A stretch of DNA of 64,000 bases from CAZEAC01 sp964510065 (GCA_964510065.1 CAZEAC010000016.1:9417-73416); one strand, 5' to 3'; positions 44,985 through 54,172 are shown, numbered from the stretch's first letter. The notes: a model not told the origin generated them from the letters alone. A program made the numbers and translations.

Positions 44985-45662
44985 TTACCTCGCTCTAAGA
45001 AGCGGCCGAAGCGCCATTCCAAAACCGCGAACCTGGTGCGATTGACACCACACCGTACCACTTCCCTTAAACCTACAAACAAACCCCTCGCCGCCGAGAA
45101 ACGATGAGAACCAGCTTGCTCCCGCTTTTGATATTTTGAAATCTAATGTTTCTTCAAAAGCAATGATGTGTCCCGAATCGACGATATATTCTCCATCTAC
45201 TTTCACCGCATAAAGTGATCCGAATGAGCTTAAAACTACCGGACCACTTCCTTTCAGCTGAAGCCAAAAAAGTCCCTCGCCTGAAAAGAGGCTCTTAAAT
45301 CCCTGCCATCCAAGATCCATCGAAACACCACTTGCCGCGGTTACAAACGATCCGCTTTCAGCAATAATTCCAACGCTTCCCATCTCGAGGACCAACATAT
45401 CTCCAGGCAAAGTAGGCGCGAACAATACCTGGTCACCATCGTTGGTGCCGGTAAAGGTATTAATAAAGAATGATTCGCCAGCGACAAGGCGCTTCAAACC
45501 CGCGAGCACACCACCGCTTCCTTTCGACTTTGTCGAGGTAGTAAGGTTGACATTGCCGCGCATCGCCAACATTGCGCCGCCTTCGGCATAACAGCTATCG
45601 CCTCGCCCAAGGGTTACGTTTGCCGCCGCGTTACCTGGACCCTTAATTATTTCAACTTTCAT
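44985..45662 (-). CDS. AIM24 (TIGR00266) family protein, copy 2
   Basis: 225 residues. GGAMLAMRGNVNLTTSTKSK, LVAGESFFINTFTG, SLFSGEGLFWLQLKGSG and FLGGEGFVCRFKGSGTVW carry the family pattern. Its start codon overlaps the last base of copy 1, so the genes are translationally coupled. Diverged from copies 1 and 3, suggesting distinct subunits of one assembly; that is inference. Confidence 0.85.
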   Translation of the reverse strand: MKVEIIKGPGNAAANVTLGRGDSCYAEGGAMLAMRGNVNLTTSTKSKGSGGVLAGLKRLVAGESFFINTFTGTNDGDQVLFAPTLPGDMLVLEMGSVGIIAESGSFVTAASGVSMDLGWQGFKSLFSGEGLFWLQLKGSGPVVLSSFGSLYAVKVDGEYIVDSGHIIAFEETLDFKISKAGASWFSSFLGGEGFVCRFKGSGTVWCQSHQVRGFGMALRPLLRAR

Positions 45663-46327
45663 TAGAACCTTCTATTCAGCCAAGACGCCAAACCGCCAAT
45701 ACTTCGTGTTTGTAGTTGAACATTGCCGGTGCCTTCGATACGAGTGACCATGCCTTCACCACCGAAGAAGCTACCGAAAATTCCATTGGAGAGCTGCATT
45801 TTCAATTTCAAGTGCGGGTCGTAGGCCACAAGATGACCACTATCGACAATAAATTCACCATCAACTTTTTTGTCGATTATCGCGCCATAGCCGCCGTACC
45901 AGGCAGTACCCTTACCGCTCAACACAAGCTTAAATAAGCCTTCGCCGCCAATGTAGGAAGCAATCCCAGCCCAACGCACACCGACGTGAACACCCGGTGT
46001 CGACATTATATAGGAGCCTGGCTCCAAGCAGAGCGAGTTCTCGCCGGTTAGTTCAATCGATCGAACATCACCAGGTGCGCCGGAGGTAACCACGAGCTCC
46101 TGCGTGCCCTGCGCATTGTTTGTGAAGTGATTTACAAAAAAAGATTCACCGCCTAAGAAGCCCCGTACAAGCGCTCCAAAGAATCCATTATTGAGACGCG
46201 CCTCAAGATCGAGCGCGGACGACATGCTTGCCATCGCGCCGGACTCAGTAATAATTGTTTCTCCCGGGGCAAGCTCCACCCGAATATAGCGAAACGCCGC
46301 TGTTCCCTTTATCTCAACTTTTGGCAT
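45662..46327 (-). CDS. AIM24 (TIGR00266) family protein, copy 1
   Basis: 221 residues. RYIRVELAPGETIITESGAM, FLGGESFFVNHFTN, YIGGEGLFKLVLSGKGTAW and FFGGEGMVTRIEGTG follow the family's strand repeats. It is the first AIM24 gene after the peptidase gene, 21 bp downstream, and ends overlapping copy 2 by one base. Confidence 0.85.
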   Translation of the reverse strand: MPKVEIKGTAAFRYIRVELAPGETIITESGAMASMSSALDLEARLNNGFFGALVRGFLGGESFFVNHFTNNAQGTQELVVTSGAPGDVRSIELTGENSLCLEPGSYIMSTPGVHVGVRWAGIASYIGGEGLFKLVLSGKGTAWYGGYGAIIDKKVDGEFIVDSGHLVAYDPHLKLKMQLSNGIFGSFFGGEGMVTRIEGTGNVQLQTRSIGGLASWLNRRF

Positions 46328-46348
46328 TCGAAAGGCCTCCCCAAATCG

Positions 46349-47524
46349 CTACACTTCATCTTCTTCATTCTCTTTCTCGTCTTTTACGCCGATTCGTTCA
46401 CGTAACTCGCTTTGAATTTCAGCAAGCTCCTTTCCGAAATCACGATACTGCGTAGGCGAAAGCATTGCTAGTTTTTCTTTGAGCACTGTTATCCGCTCCT
46501 CTGTACTCGGGTGTGTACTTAGAAAGCTTAAGCTCTTTTCAATTTTTCCAAGCCCCAGATCCTCTGCCTGCTTTTTGAATTTTTCGAATATATCGACCAT
46601 TCCCTGAGGATCAATCTGCGACTGAAGCATATACTCAAATCCAACCGCATCAGCCTCGCGTTCGAAGTCTCGCGAAAACCCCATTTGAATTAGACGTGGT
46701 CCCAAGTCCGTGAGCACCGCCAATGTTCCAGCGATATTACCTATTAGAAGGTCAAAAGCGGCGTAAATTCCAATCGCAGAGATCAAATTCCGTATTACAT
46801 GGCGCTCGCTGACATGCGCGAACTCATGCGCGACGACACCCATCACTTCCTCGGCTCGCTCGGCGGCAAGAATTAAACCGGAATTTACCACCACATACCC
46901 ACCAGGCAGCGCGAATGCGTTGAGCTCATCTTCATGCGCAATAAAAACCTTAGGAGTTACCCCACTATTTGCCAGGGTCTCGGTAAGCGGGGCAACAAAT
47001 GTGCGAAACTTTTCAGTGAGCTTTTTGTCACCGACGACTCCCTGTGAGGTTTTAAGTGCATCAAATAATACCGTACCAACTTTATCTTCGACCGAGCGCG
47101 GTATCTGCCGCGCGACAAAGGCAGTTGCCGGATTTTTCAAGAAATAAAGTGCGACAAGGATGAGGCCGGTGATAAGCAGCCCTGAAAAGAGGATCGCCCT
47201 TCCGCGCGAGCGCTCTTTGTGCAGCGAGCCTAGCGACTCGCGTAACGTTGCACTATCAACATTCCTTAGCGCTGCCAGTATCTTCTTATCTGCGCTGTAC
47301 ACGCGCCATGAAGGAACGCTCGGGTTCGAGAAGAAATGAAGCCGGCCATTAGCACCGCCACTTTCAAGCACCATTCCGGAGTACGGAATTTCGAATTTCG
47401 TATCTGCACCGACGAAGGTCAAACCGTGAGCACTCACACTAATGACGCCGCCCACGCGAGTCTGATCGGGACCACTACTGAGGGCAACTGCTTCAAAGCT
47501 TGGCGTCAATTCTTTATCGTTCAA
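46349..47524 (-). CDS. M48-family membrane metallopeptidase
   Basis: 391 residues. The N-terminal 90 residues form a beta-rich domain (SVSAHGLTFVGADTKFEIPY). A transmembrane helix at about 107-127 (ILFSGLLITGLILVALYFL) follows. The catalytic part has HEFAH near residue 233 and the downstream Glu in READAVGFEYM, as in M48 (HtpX/Ste24/BepA) zinc peptidases. The C-terminal tail is highly acidic (EKENEEDEV). First gene of the operon with the three AIM24 genes, implying a joint membrane role. Confidence 0.85.
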   Translation of the reverse strand: MNDKELTPSFEAVALSSGPDQTRVGGVISVSAHGLTFVGADTKFEIPYSGMVLESGGANGRLHFFSNPSVPSWRVYSADKKILAALRNVDSATLRESLGSLHKERSRGRAILFSGLLITGLILVALYFLKNPATAFVARQIPRSVEDKVGTVLFDALKTSQGVVGDKKLTEKFRTFVAPLTETLANSGVTPKVFIAHEDELNAFALPGGYVVVNSGLILAAERAEEVMGVVAHEFAHVSERHVIRNLISAIGIYAAFDLLIGNIAGTLAVLTDLGPRLIQMGFSRDFEREADAVGFEYMLQSQIDPQGMVDIFEKFKKQAEDLGLGKIEKSLSFLSTHPSTEERITVLKEKLAMLSPTQYRDFGKELAEIQSELRERIGVKDEKENEEDEV

Positions 47525-47662
47525 TTTATAAACCTCGTTTCAAAAGCGTCTTGCAAAAATGATTAAAATTGCTAGCAAGTACATATAGATACGTCTATGT
47601 GTAACTTTTTGCAGCCAAATTTTTTGATCCGGCATCTTAACCTTTCGTAAGCGGCGGAAGGG

Positions 47663-47691
47663 TTGATAGGTGCCGCGCATAACATTGTACT
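47663..47691 (+). promoter_or_regulatory. Possible sigma70-type promoter
   Basis: TTGATA and TGTACT are separated by 17 bases, 24 bp before the start at 47715. The -10 match is only four of six, so this is tentative. Confidence 0.25.
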
Positions 47692-47714
47692 GCGTTCAAC
47701 ACTGAGGTTGAATT

Positions 47715-48773
47715 ATGGCTAGCATAGTAATTCTTGGAAATAGGGCAACAACAGAGTCTTTGGCCAACATGCTTACGGAAACCGAAGGCTTCTCGCGGTT
47801 GGTAATCGCGGAATCTGTCGGCACCATTCCCGCTTCCGATTCAAAGATCATCGACGCTCATAGCGTAAAAGGCGCGGCATTGATGACCGAGATTCTAAAG
47901 CTCAGCACGAGCTCGAAACTGCTTTTTGTTGATGCTCGAGCCACCGCATCTCGCGCGACCTTAGCGGCGATGCTCAAAGAGATCGAGGATGACACCTCTA
48001 GCCAGGCATGGCTCATCTCGACAGAAGCAAAAAGCGAAACCATCGAGCTTTCGGAGCTGTCTGCCGAAGCGGCAATGAAACAGCTTACCGGAGCGGGAAG
48101 CTGGCCAAATGCGGCAATGGCAATGAAACGCGAATTCATCGAGCGCAACATCAATCTACATGCCGAGTCAATTCAAGAATTCCTTACCGCCGCGGCAATC
48201 GTGGCGATCGGCGAAAACGAACCGATTTCATGGACTTCCGAAAGCATTCGGTCAGATAGCGAGTCAGCCAAGCTTAGCAAAGCTGAAACCGCACGGATGC
48301 TTCGTCTGCTCGTAGATAGGAGCAACATTGAGGAGCTCTTCCCGGCGCACGATTGGATCCGCTATCAGGGCGAAGCCGCTGCCGCTTCGTACCACAGCCT
48401 AGCCGCAATTTTTCTCAAGCTCGATGAAATTGAGGCCGCAACAGAGTGCCTAAAGTTGAGTGACCAGTTTGAGGATAGCCCGCGTTCGTTGGCTCTCAAG
48501 GGACTTATCGCCGAGCGCAAAGGTGAAATTCTTGGTGCAGTCGCGAATATGGTTTCAAGCCTACAGGCGTACGAAAGCCGTAAGAAGAATGAGGGCGAAT
48601 CGCACTACCTCACCTTCCGCCCGAAGAATATCGAAGTAATCAATGAAGAGCTTCGAAATGGTCTCCAAGCACTTAATAAGCGCGACAACGAACGGGCCTT
48701 CAATCATTTTACCGAGGCGGTATTTAGCTTCGACACCTTTTATCGCGACTTCGGCGTACGAAGAGAAAAGTAG
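47715..48773 (+). CDS. Unknown cytoplasmic protein with TPR-like C-terminus
   Basis: 352 residues. The first 110 residues alternate strands and helices in a receiver-like or Rossmann-like way (SIVILGNRATTESLANML) but lack phosphoacceptor motifs. The C-terminal half has helical repeats with TPR character (IFLKLDEIEAATECLKLS, then GLIAERKGEILGAVANMV, then NERAFNHFTEAVFSFDTF). No catalytic motif or membrane segment. GAGG about eight bases before the ATG supports the start. Stands alone. Confidence 0.55.
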   Translation: MASIVILGNRATTESLANMLTETEGFSRLVIAESVGTIPASDSKIIDAHSVKGAALMTEILKLSTSSKLLFVDARATASRATLAAMLKEIEDDTSSQAWLISTEAKSETIELSELSAEAAMKQLTGAGSWPNAAMAMKREFIERNINLHAESIQEFLTAAAIVAIGENEPISWTSESIRSDSESAKLSKAETARMLRLLVDRSNIEELFPAHDWIRYQGEAAAASYHSLAAIFLKLDEIEAATECLKLSDQFEDSPRSLALKGLIAERKGEILGAVANMVSSLQAYESRKKNEGESHYLTFRPKNIEVINEELRNGLQALNKRDNERAFNHFTEAVFSFDTFYRDFGVRREK

Positions 48774-48776
48774 AAG

Positions 48777-48862
48777 TCTCCCTTCTGAGTCAACCCCGCA
48801 GAGCCGAGGAAGAGGAGGTAGTTTCCCGTAACGGCAGCTTGGTAAACTTCGCAGAAGGGAGA
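48777..48862. repeat. 11-bp inverted pair after the TPR-like gene
   Basis: tctcccttctg (48777-48787) and its exact complement (48852-48862) lie 64 bases apart with a GC-rich middle. It may act as a structured 3' end, but no U-run follows. The rest of the 324-bp gap to 49097 holds nothing I recognise. Confidence 0.4.
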
Positions 48863-49097
48863 TCGGAGTGTACATTCAGCAATAGCATCATATAGCGGCA
48901 TACTAGGTGTCGATGGAGCGTAGCGTTTGAATGGCGCTAGCAAATCTATATAAGGATTAAGCGCGCCTCACGCGGCGTCGTCAGGTATATGCTTCGGCGA
49001 TAGTGCGCGCTGCCCTCTTAAAGGGTAAAGTTATTACTTTCAGCGCTACCGCAAATCCCCAATTCCCGGTCGTAACAAGCAGGTTTATAGTCACGTT

Positions 49098-49982
49098 ATG
49101 GCCCCGCACAACGCCACCCCTACGACAAAATACCGCTCAGTAACATTTGCGGCGGTGAGCACGTTTCTTTCGCTCATACCGACTGCGTATGTGGCGTTCG
49201 CTTCAAATTCCGCCGTGTTGTTAGCTGACTTTATTCGCTGTGCGGTCGAGTTCGCGGCGATATTTCTCTCCTGGCTAGTCGTTCGGCGAATGATGCGAAG
49301 TGATTCGAGTTACTACGATTATGGTTTTGGAAAATGGGAGCAGCTCGCGAGCCTCGCCGTAGCTGTGGCAATGCTCGTGAGCTTTCTTCTAGTACTGCTG
49401 GTCGCTTTGAACCGGCTCTACGAACCGGCACGAGTCGAAAATGTTCTTGTTGGATTTGTCTTTTCGCTCCTTTCCGTGGGCGGCAATCTCGCACTCTGGC
49501 TGCATAATCGTTTCATAAGCAAACGCGAAAGTTCTCCCATTCTTGAGTCGCAGGCGAGGCTATTTCGCGCAAAAGCTATCGCATCGCTCGTCGTAGTCGC
49601 CTCACTTGGCCTCAGCATGGCGCCGAATTTTGAATGGTTCATGTATGCGGATCCGCTGGGTGCCTGCATTGTTGCCGGATTTCTGCTCCATTCCGCGCTA
49701 GTTCTTTTCTCCTCGTCAATGCAGGACCTCCTTGATCGCTCCATTGAGGAAGCAAGAAGGCTCGCCATTTTGCATATTCTGGTGAAACACGAGTCACGTT
49801 ATGAAGGGCTCGTTTCCCTGCGCGCCAGGCGATCGGGAGTTCAGACCTACGTTGATATCGAACTTGAATTCTCTGGCGACAAAAAACTTTCGGAAGTGAC
49901 TTCAATTTGCGATCAGATCAGCGCCGATATTTCAGCCGGAATTTCAAAAAGCCAGGTCAATATCCGGCCTAGAGCACGCTAA
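49098..49982 (+). CDS. CDF-superfamily membrane transporter with degenerate metal sites
   Basis: 294 residues with about six helices and a C-terminal cytoplasmic domain (about 215-294), the shape of cation diffusion facilitators. GFGKWEQLA takes the place of the family's GHGKxE block after helix 2. In helix 2 the metal pair D-xxx-D reads D-xxx-C (ADFIRC), and helix 5 has no His/Asp pair (FRAKAIASLVV). Classic zinc or manganese transport is therefore doubtful; it may carry another substrate or be inactive. Not in an obvious operon. Confidence 0.65.
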   Translation: MAPHNATPTTKYRSVTFAAVSTFLSLIPTAYVAFASNSAVLLADFIRCAVEFAAIFLSWLVVRRMMRSDSSYYDYGFGKWEQLASLAVAVAMLVSFLLVLLVALNRLYEPARVENVLVGFVFSLLSVGGNLALWLHNRFISKRESSPILESQARLFRAKAIASLVVVASLGLSMAPNFEWFMYADPLGACIVAGFLLHSALVLFSSSMQDLLDRSIEEARRLAILHILVKHESRYEGLVSLRARRSGVQTYVDIELEFSGDKKLSEVTSICDQISADISAGISKSQVNIRPRAR

Positions 49983-50004
49983 ACCCAGTCGCGACAACGC
50001 ACTT

Positions 50005-51555
50005 TCACAATCTTGGGTCCGGAAACGTAGTCTCCACGAACCAGACATACGGTTTGGGCGCCAATCGCAGGTAACCCGGCACGGTGCTGGCATCTTCGGC
50101 AAAAAGAAGTCGCAACTTGTAAAGTAGCTCCTGACGGAGATACGAGATCGTTTGCGTGAGCGTTGCCGGTTTATTCCAAAGCTTAGAGAGGCTGGCAGTT
50201 TCCTGATTTTTCACCTCACCGAATGGTCGCATCGCTGCAATACTTGCGGGCTGCACATATTCCTCGCGTAACTTCTGCGCTGACAGCGAGCTATCCGCGC
50301 CAGAAAAGTACCTCACGCAGTATGCGATTGCATCACTACTATGAAGGACAAGCAGCGGGCGAAACATCCGGGTATTTGTCTGAAGCTCTTGCCAACTTCT
50401 TGGATAATCCGGCAACAAGTACCGACGAAGCGTGTCCGGCGAACGATCACAAAGCGCCACTGCAATTTTTAATTTATACAATAAACCAGTCAGATCTTTT
50501 TTTAGACTTTGCATTGATTCGGACGAATCGAGACTTCCGTGTTTTGCAATTATTTCATCGTAATAGCGCTTCGGATTAATCAGCAGCGCACAAAGATCCT
50601 TCGTGGGAATGGTAAGGATACGGTTAATCTTGGTGCGCCATCGTTCGTAGGTCATTACCGAGATTACCTCCTCGCCTTCGCTCAGAGGATTCATACGATA
50701 GAGTTGGCGCTTTCCGTCGAATTGTTTCACTTCTTCAATCAGCCGGAAATGCGCGTCTCGAATCGATTGTTTAATGAGTGGGTTCGAAGATGCGTTTACT
50801 TTGAGAAAATTACTGGCTGCGCGAAAAATATCAACATCGTTAAAGCGCATAAATGGAAATTCTGGCCGAAACCTCGATCGTAGCTGCGCCCGGACCAACG
50901 CCCATCTTTCGGGGAGAAAATAATTAAGGAAACGATTGGACATTGCCTTTGGCTTCCCAAGCAATGCTTCAACTTCGGTGCGACCAAAAAGCGGCTCAAC
51001 GCCGTACTCCTCGCCTGCTCTTCCACGACGCCGAAGGTCGGCGATCTTAATTTCGAATTCACCGGGGTAGCGCTTCAAGAATGGCATCGCCATAATCGAA
51101 GTGCCCATCGCCGCGACGGCAATGGTCGAGGTCGCGGAAAATAATGTTCCGAGGCGCCACCCGCCTGTTGCGCGCGAGACGCTTTCGTCGGCATCGTGTA
51201 GTGCCTTGACCATCGGAGGCGCAGTCTGTCTCCCCGCAGGATCCTGCCTCGATACCGCAAGCGAGTTCGACTGCTGTTTTGTAAATTCATCGCGGACCGC
51301 TTGGCGTATAAGACTTTGAAGCTCTTCAGGTGAAATCTGAAGCACCTGTTTCGGGAGGGAGACCACATTAGTTGCTTGGACCGGCTCAACGGGAGGATTT
51401 TGGTCGATGCCTTCACGATCACACTGCGCACGGAGCGCTGGCGTAAATGCGGCGAGCGAAAGCGCGGCACCAAGCGCGCAGGTATTTGAGCGCAATCTGT
51501 CCGCAAATCCCCGAGAGTGACTAGGTTTAGCGAGCGGATCGATTCTCACTCTCAA
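50005..51555 (-). CDS. Unknown exported protein with internal membrane helix
   Basis: 516 residues. A hydrophobic segment with a signal-peptidase-like site (LSLAAFTPALRAQ, about residues 31-44) suggests export, though the N-terminal tail before it is long. A second helix lies at about 131-158. The rest is rich in Arg and Leu, with no recognisable family; FEIKIADLRRRGRAGEEYGV and LINPKRYYDEIIAKHGSLD are notable patches. Divergent from the gene at 52020 across a 464-bp repeat-filled gap. Confidence 0.5.
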   Translation of the reverse strand: MRVRIDPLAKPSHSRGFADRLRSNTCALGAALSLAAFTPALRAQCDREGIDQNPPVEPVQATNVVSLPKQVLQISPEELQSLIRQAVRDEFTKQQSNSLAVSRQDPAGRQTAPPMVKALHDADESVSRATGGWRLGTLFSATSTIAVAAMGTSIMAMPFLKRYPGEFEIKIADLRRRGRAGEEYGVEPLFGRTEVEALLGKPKAMSNRFLNYFLPERWALVRAQLRSRFRPEFPFMRFNDVDIFRAASNFLKVNASSNPLIKQSIRDAHFRLIEEVKQFDGKRQLYRMNPLSEGEEVISVMTYERWRTKINRILTIPTKDLCALLINPKRYYDEIIAKHGSLDSSESMQSLKKDLTGLLYKLKIAVALCDRSPDTLRRYLLPDYPRSWQELQTNTRMFRPLLVLHSSDAIAYCVRYFSGADSSLSAQKLREEYVQPASIAAMRPFGEVKNQETASLSKLWNKPATLTQTISYLRQELLYKLRLLFAEDASTVPGYLRLAPKPYVWFVETTFPDPRL

Positions 51556-51646
51556 TTGAGCAAAGTATGTTATAAAAGGTCAGATCCTGATAGGGCATCG
51601 GAGTGTTCTCGCTAACGTATTGTGACGGCTCGATTTATTTTTTCAC

Positions 51647-51730
51647 CACAAGGACGCAAAGGACACAAAGAAAACCTCAAAAAACCCTGATTTATATGGG
51701 TTCTTCTTCGTGTCCTTTGCGTCCTTTGTG
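51647..51730. repeat. Palindrome with about 26-bp arms (cacaaaggac type)
   Basis: The left arm (51647-51672, starting cacaaggacgcaaaggacac) pairs with the right arm (51704-51730), with one mismatch and one single-base gap. It looks like a dispersed palindromic repeat. Lies in the divergent region upstream of 51555 and 52020. Confidence 0.75.
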
Positions 51731-51820
51731 CTGAAACATTCCGATACCCTAAGATCCTGACACTTTCCGGGTGACCTGACTTAATCCGACAAGTTACCTG
51801 TGTAATTTTATAAAGGACGA

Positions 51821-52003
51821 TTAGAGCGTGTTATGAACTTTTTTCCGTCGCGAGAGCGCCAAGTCGCATTAAAATGCGAGGCGGCCGCCGGAGCGAGCGC
51901 GGAGCAAGCCTATCAGGCTTGCGAGTACTCGCGACTAGGCCAACGACGCAGTTTAATGCGAATTGGAGCTCGCAGCAGGAGAAAAGTTCATAACACGCTC
52001 TAA
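51821..52003. repeat. 183-bp palindromic element, copy A
   Basis: Perfect 22-bp outer arms (51821-51842 and 51982-52003) begin ttagagcgtgttatgaac. Inner arms cgcattaaa and tttaatgcg lie inside them. A central core includes gagcgagcgc (from 51891), a hairpin around tatcaggctt and gacgacgcag. The core is shared with 62782-62963, but the outer arms are not. The right end lies 16 bp before the ATG at 52020, so transcription of that gene may pass through it. Confidence 0.85.
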
Positions 52004-52019
52004 GCAAAGAGGTGCATAT

Positions 52020-52766
52020 ATGACACGAATGGAAGACGAATTTACCCGCTACAGGACAAAGCTGGGAAAAAATGTGGCCGGAGCCGAAAGTTTCTTCAAG
52101 AGGACGATTGGGGAAGCACGCAAGAAGTTCGGCGAGGTTGTAGAGGAAGTCAAAGCTGACGGCAAGCGTGCTGTGGAAAAGCTCGACAAAGAGGTGCTTC
52201 CGAAAGCCTGTAAAAAGCTCGGTGAAGCTGGAACAAACGTATTGGCGCATGTCGAGCTTACCGCGCGCGTTGCGGGAGCGAGCATTATTGACGCTGCGAC
52301 AAGGGACGATCCAAAGGCGAAGGACGAGCGCAGTGCCCGTGAGCTTAGGATGGCGAAGAGTCTTGTGAGAGAGAAAGTTTATGATAGGAAGGGAAAGCCC
52401 GGGCCGTTCAAGACGTATCTCGCAAGCGAGGAGGCTGTAATCGAGAATTTCGACAACACCGGAGAAGAAGCCAAAGGGATCGCAGTTTATCCACGAGGCA
52501 AGAGGCTCACTATATTGAAGGATGAATTCGTTCCTGTTCGGATATTCATCTCAGCTGATGGCGGGCTGACTTCGCGAGAGTATGTGCAAAACAAAAAGGC
52601 GCTGGAGGATCCCAAGCAGGCGCAGTACACCTTGAAAGGCAAGGAGCGGGCGACAACGGCGGAAGACCTCTTCGCGTTGCAAATAACCGCGCATGAAATT
52701 GGGACGATATTAGACGCTCGCTACAATAAGTTTCAAGCCGCTCGGTCTGGCGCTGGATCGAAGTAG
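52020..52766 (+). CDS. Unknown charged protein, phasin-like N-terminus
   Basis: 248 residues from the ATG at 52020, with AGAGGTG about six bases upstream; the frame extends into the palindrome and that part is not counted. The first 90 residues are amphipathic helix (RTIGEARKKFGEVVEEVKAD) reminiscent of phasins or apolipoprotein-like coat proteins. The C-terminal 150 residues are different: LTILKDEFVPVRIFISADGG and ATTAEDLFALQITAHEIGTI. No membrane helix. Could be a surface-coat or granule protein; family uncertain. Confidence 0.5.
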   Translation: MTRMEDEFTRYRTKLGKNVAGAESFFKRTIGEARKKFGEVVEEVKADGKRAVEKLDKEVLPKACKKLGEAGTNVLAHVELTARVAGASIIDAATRDDPKAKDERSARELRMAKSLVREKVYDRKGKPGPFKTYLASEEAVIENFDNTGEEAKGIAVYPRGKRLTILKDEFVPVRIFISADGGLTSREYVQNKKALEDPKQAQYTLKGKERATTAEDLFALQITAHEIGTILDARYNKFQAARSGAGSK

Positions 52767-52793
52767 CTGCTAAAAACTCATGCATACTTTAGA

Positions 52794-52836
52794 GGGCGGA
52801 ACGGTAGTTCTGGCTGCGGTTCCGCCCCTTTTATTT
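52794..52836 (+). terminator. Rho-independent terminator after 52766
   Basis: A stem gggcggaac (52794-52802) pairs with gttccgccc (52819-52827) around a 16-base loop, followed by ctttt and attttg. Position just after the stop and before the MarR gene fits a strong intrinsic terminator. Confidence 0.85.
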
Positions 52837-52852
52837 TGCATCGACCCCGGCT

Positions 52853-54172
52853 ATGTCCGAGAACGCGAAGCTACTTCGGTTTTTTGAGCTTTTGCTAAAA
52901 GCAAGCTTGCGCCTTGATTTTATTACCCACCGCCTAGCATCCCCACTCGGTATTATAGAAAGCTATGTACTCGCGGAAATAGCGCTGCACCAACGTTGCT
53001 TAGCGACCGACCTTGTAAAGACGCTTCGAATCACGAAGAGCTCGGTCTCTAAAGTCACCAAGACTATCGCGGAAAAGGGTTGGATCGAGGTTATTCCTTC
53101 TGAAGAGGATCACCGCCAAAAATTTATCGTGCTCACCAGCACAGGCCGACAAGTTGTTGCCGAAGAGAGCAAGATTAAAAATAGACAGATGGTTGAATTC
53201 GTCCAGATGCTCTCATCAAAAGAGCAGCGAGAATTCATAGAACTCGTGCGGAAGTTCGCCGACGGCGCCTCGGAGCCACTACCTCGCCAGGACACCGGAG
53301 ATCATCCACTGCGCCGCGAAATTCAGAGACTGACCAGAATTACCGGATTTTTGGGCGATAGCTTGCTTGAAAGCGGAATCCCCTATCAGCGTTGCGAAAT
53401 ACTTTTTGTTTGCGGTGAATCCGCCTCGGGAATCCACATGCGCGAGCTGAATTCGCGGCTTCCATACGATGCCAGCGTCATCTCTAGAATTATCTCCGAA
53501 TTCGAACACGAAGGAATTATACAAAAGGCAATTAGCACCGCGGACAAGCGTGTCGTGCAGATTTCGCTCACCACAAAAGGCTTCAAAAAAAGAGAGCAGA
53601 TGATTGAGGTCTGCACAAATGCTCTTTCGCGAATGATTGCTCCCTTGAGCTCGGATTTTCTTGATCGGCTTTTGCCGCTACTTTCCCGCGCCGCAGAATC
53701 GAGCGGAGATTTCGCCGATGATATAGGTGGCAATACGATTCGAGAGGTGCATAGCAGCGAAGAGCGGCGATTAGCGCGAGCCGTTGCGATGGAACTCCTG
53801 GTTCGGCAGAATCTGCACTTCGTCGCGCCGAGTTATTCGTTGGCACACGGACATCATTTTTACCTCTATTCAGTTTCTGGCCACGCGGCCGGCGTGCTTG
53901 AGTTTCGTAAGCACGGCGATCATTACGAGCTGCTGCTTTGGCTCTACGATTCGGCACTTGTCTCGATAGACGACGCGAAAAATTTTCTCTTAGAGGGATT
54001 ACGTTCACTGAAGAAGCAGGAGCCAAACATGACAGTGGTGACAAGCTGGGCGCCTCTTATCCAGATGCTTTCTCGGGGTGAATCCGACATTCCGCCCTAC
54101 CAAGTAACCGAAGAGGGCCTACTTGAGCTGATCCAACAGCCCAATCAAATAGCCGAAGCCATACGCAAATAG
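52853..54172 (+). CDS. Double-MarR regulator with unknown C-terminal domain
   Basis: 439 residues. Two MarR winged-helix units lie in tandem. The first (about 10-140) has LRITKSSVSKVTKTIAEKGW and wing DHRQKFIVLTSTGR; the second (about 155-285) has LPYDASVISRIISEFEHEG and wing DKRVVQISLTTKGF. A C-terminal domain (about 300-439) contains SLAHGHHFYLYSVSGHAAGV and looks like a ligand or protein-binding fold I cannot name. Two HTH units on one chain replace the normal dimer. Alone in its operon; an AT-rich 190-bp region follows. Confidence 0.7.
   Translation: MSENAKLLRFFELLLKASLRLDFITHRLASPLGIIESYVLAEIALHQRCLATDLVKTLRITKSSVSKVTKTIAEKGWIEVIPSEEDHRQKFIVLTSTGRQVVAEESKIKNRQMVEFVQMLSSKEQREFIELVRKFADGASEPLPRQDTGDHPLRREIQRLTRITGFLGDSLLESGIPYQRCEILFVCGESASGIHMRELNSRLPYDASVISRIISEFEHEGIIQKAISTADKRVVQISLTTKGFKKREQMIEVCTNALSRMIAPLSSDFLDRLLPLLSRAAESSGDFADDIGGNTIREVHSSEERRLARAVAMELLVRQNLHFVAPSYSLAHGHHFYLYSVSGHAAGVLEFRKHGDHYELLLWLYDSALVSIDDAKNFLLEGLRSLKKQEPNMTVVTSWAPLIQMLSRGESDIPPYQVTEEGLLELIQQPNQIAEAIRK

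Noticed and set aside
53583..54044. 153-codon open frame on the minus strand
   Set aside because: Antisense to the double-MarR gene, no recognisable domain.
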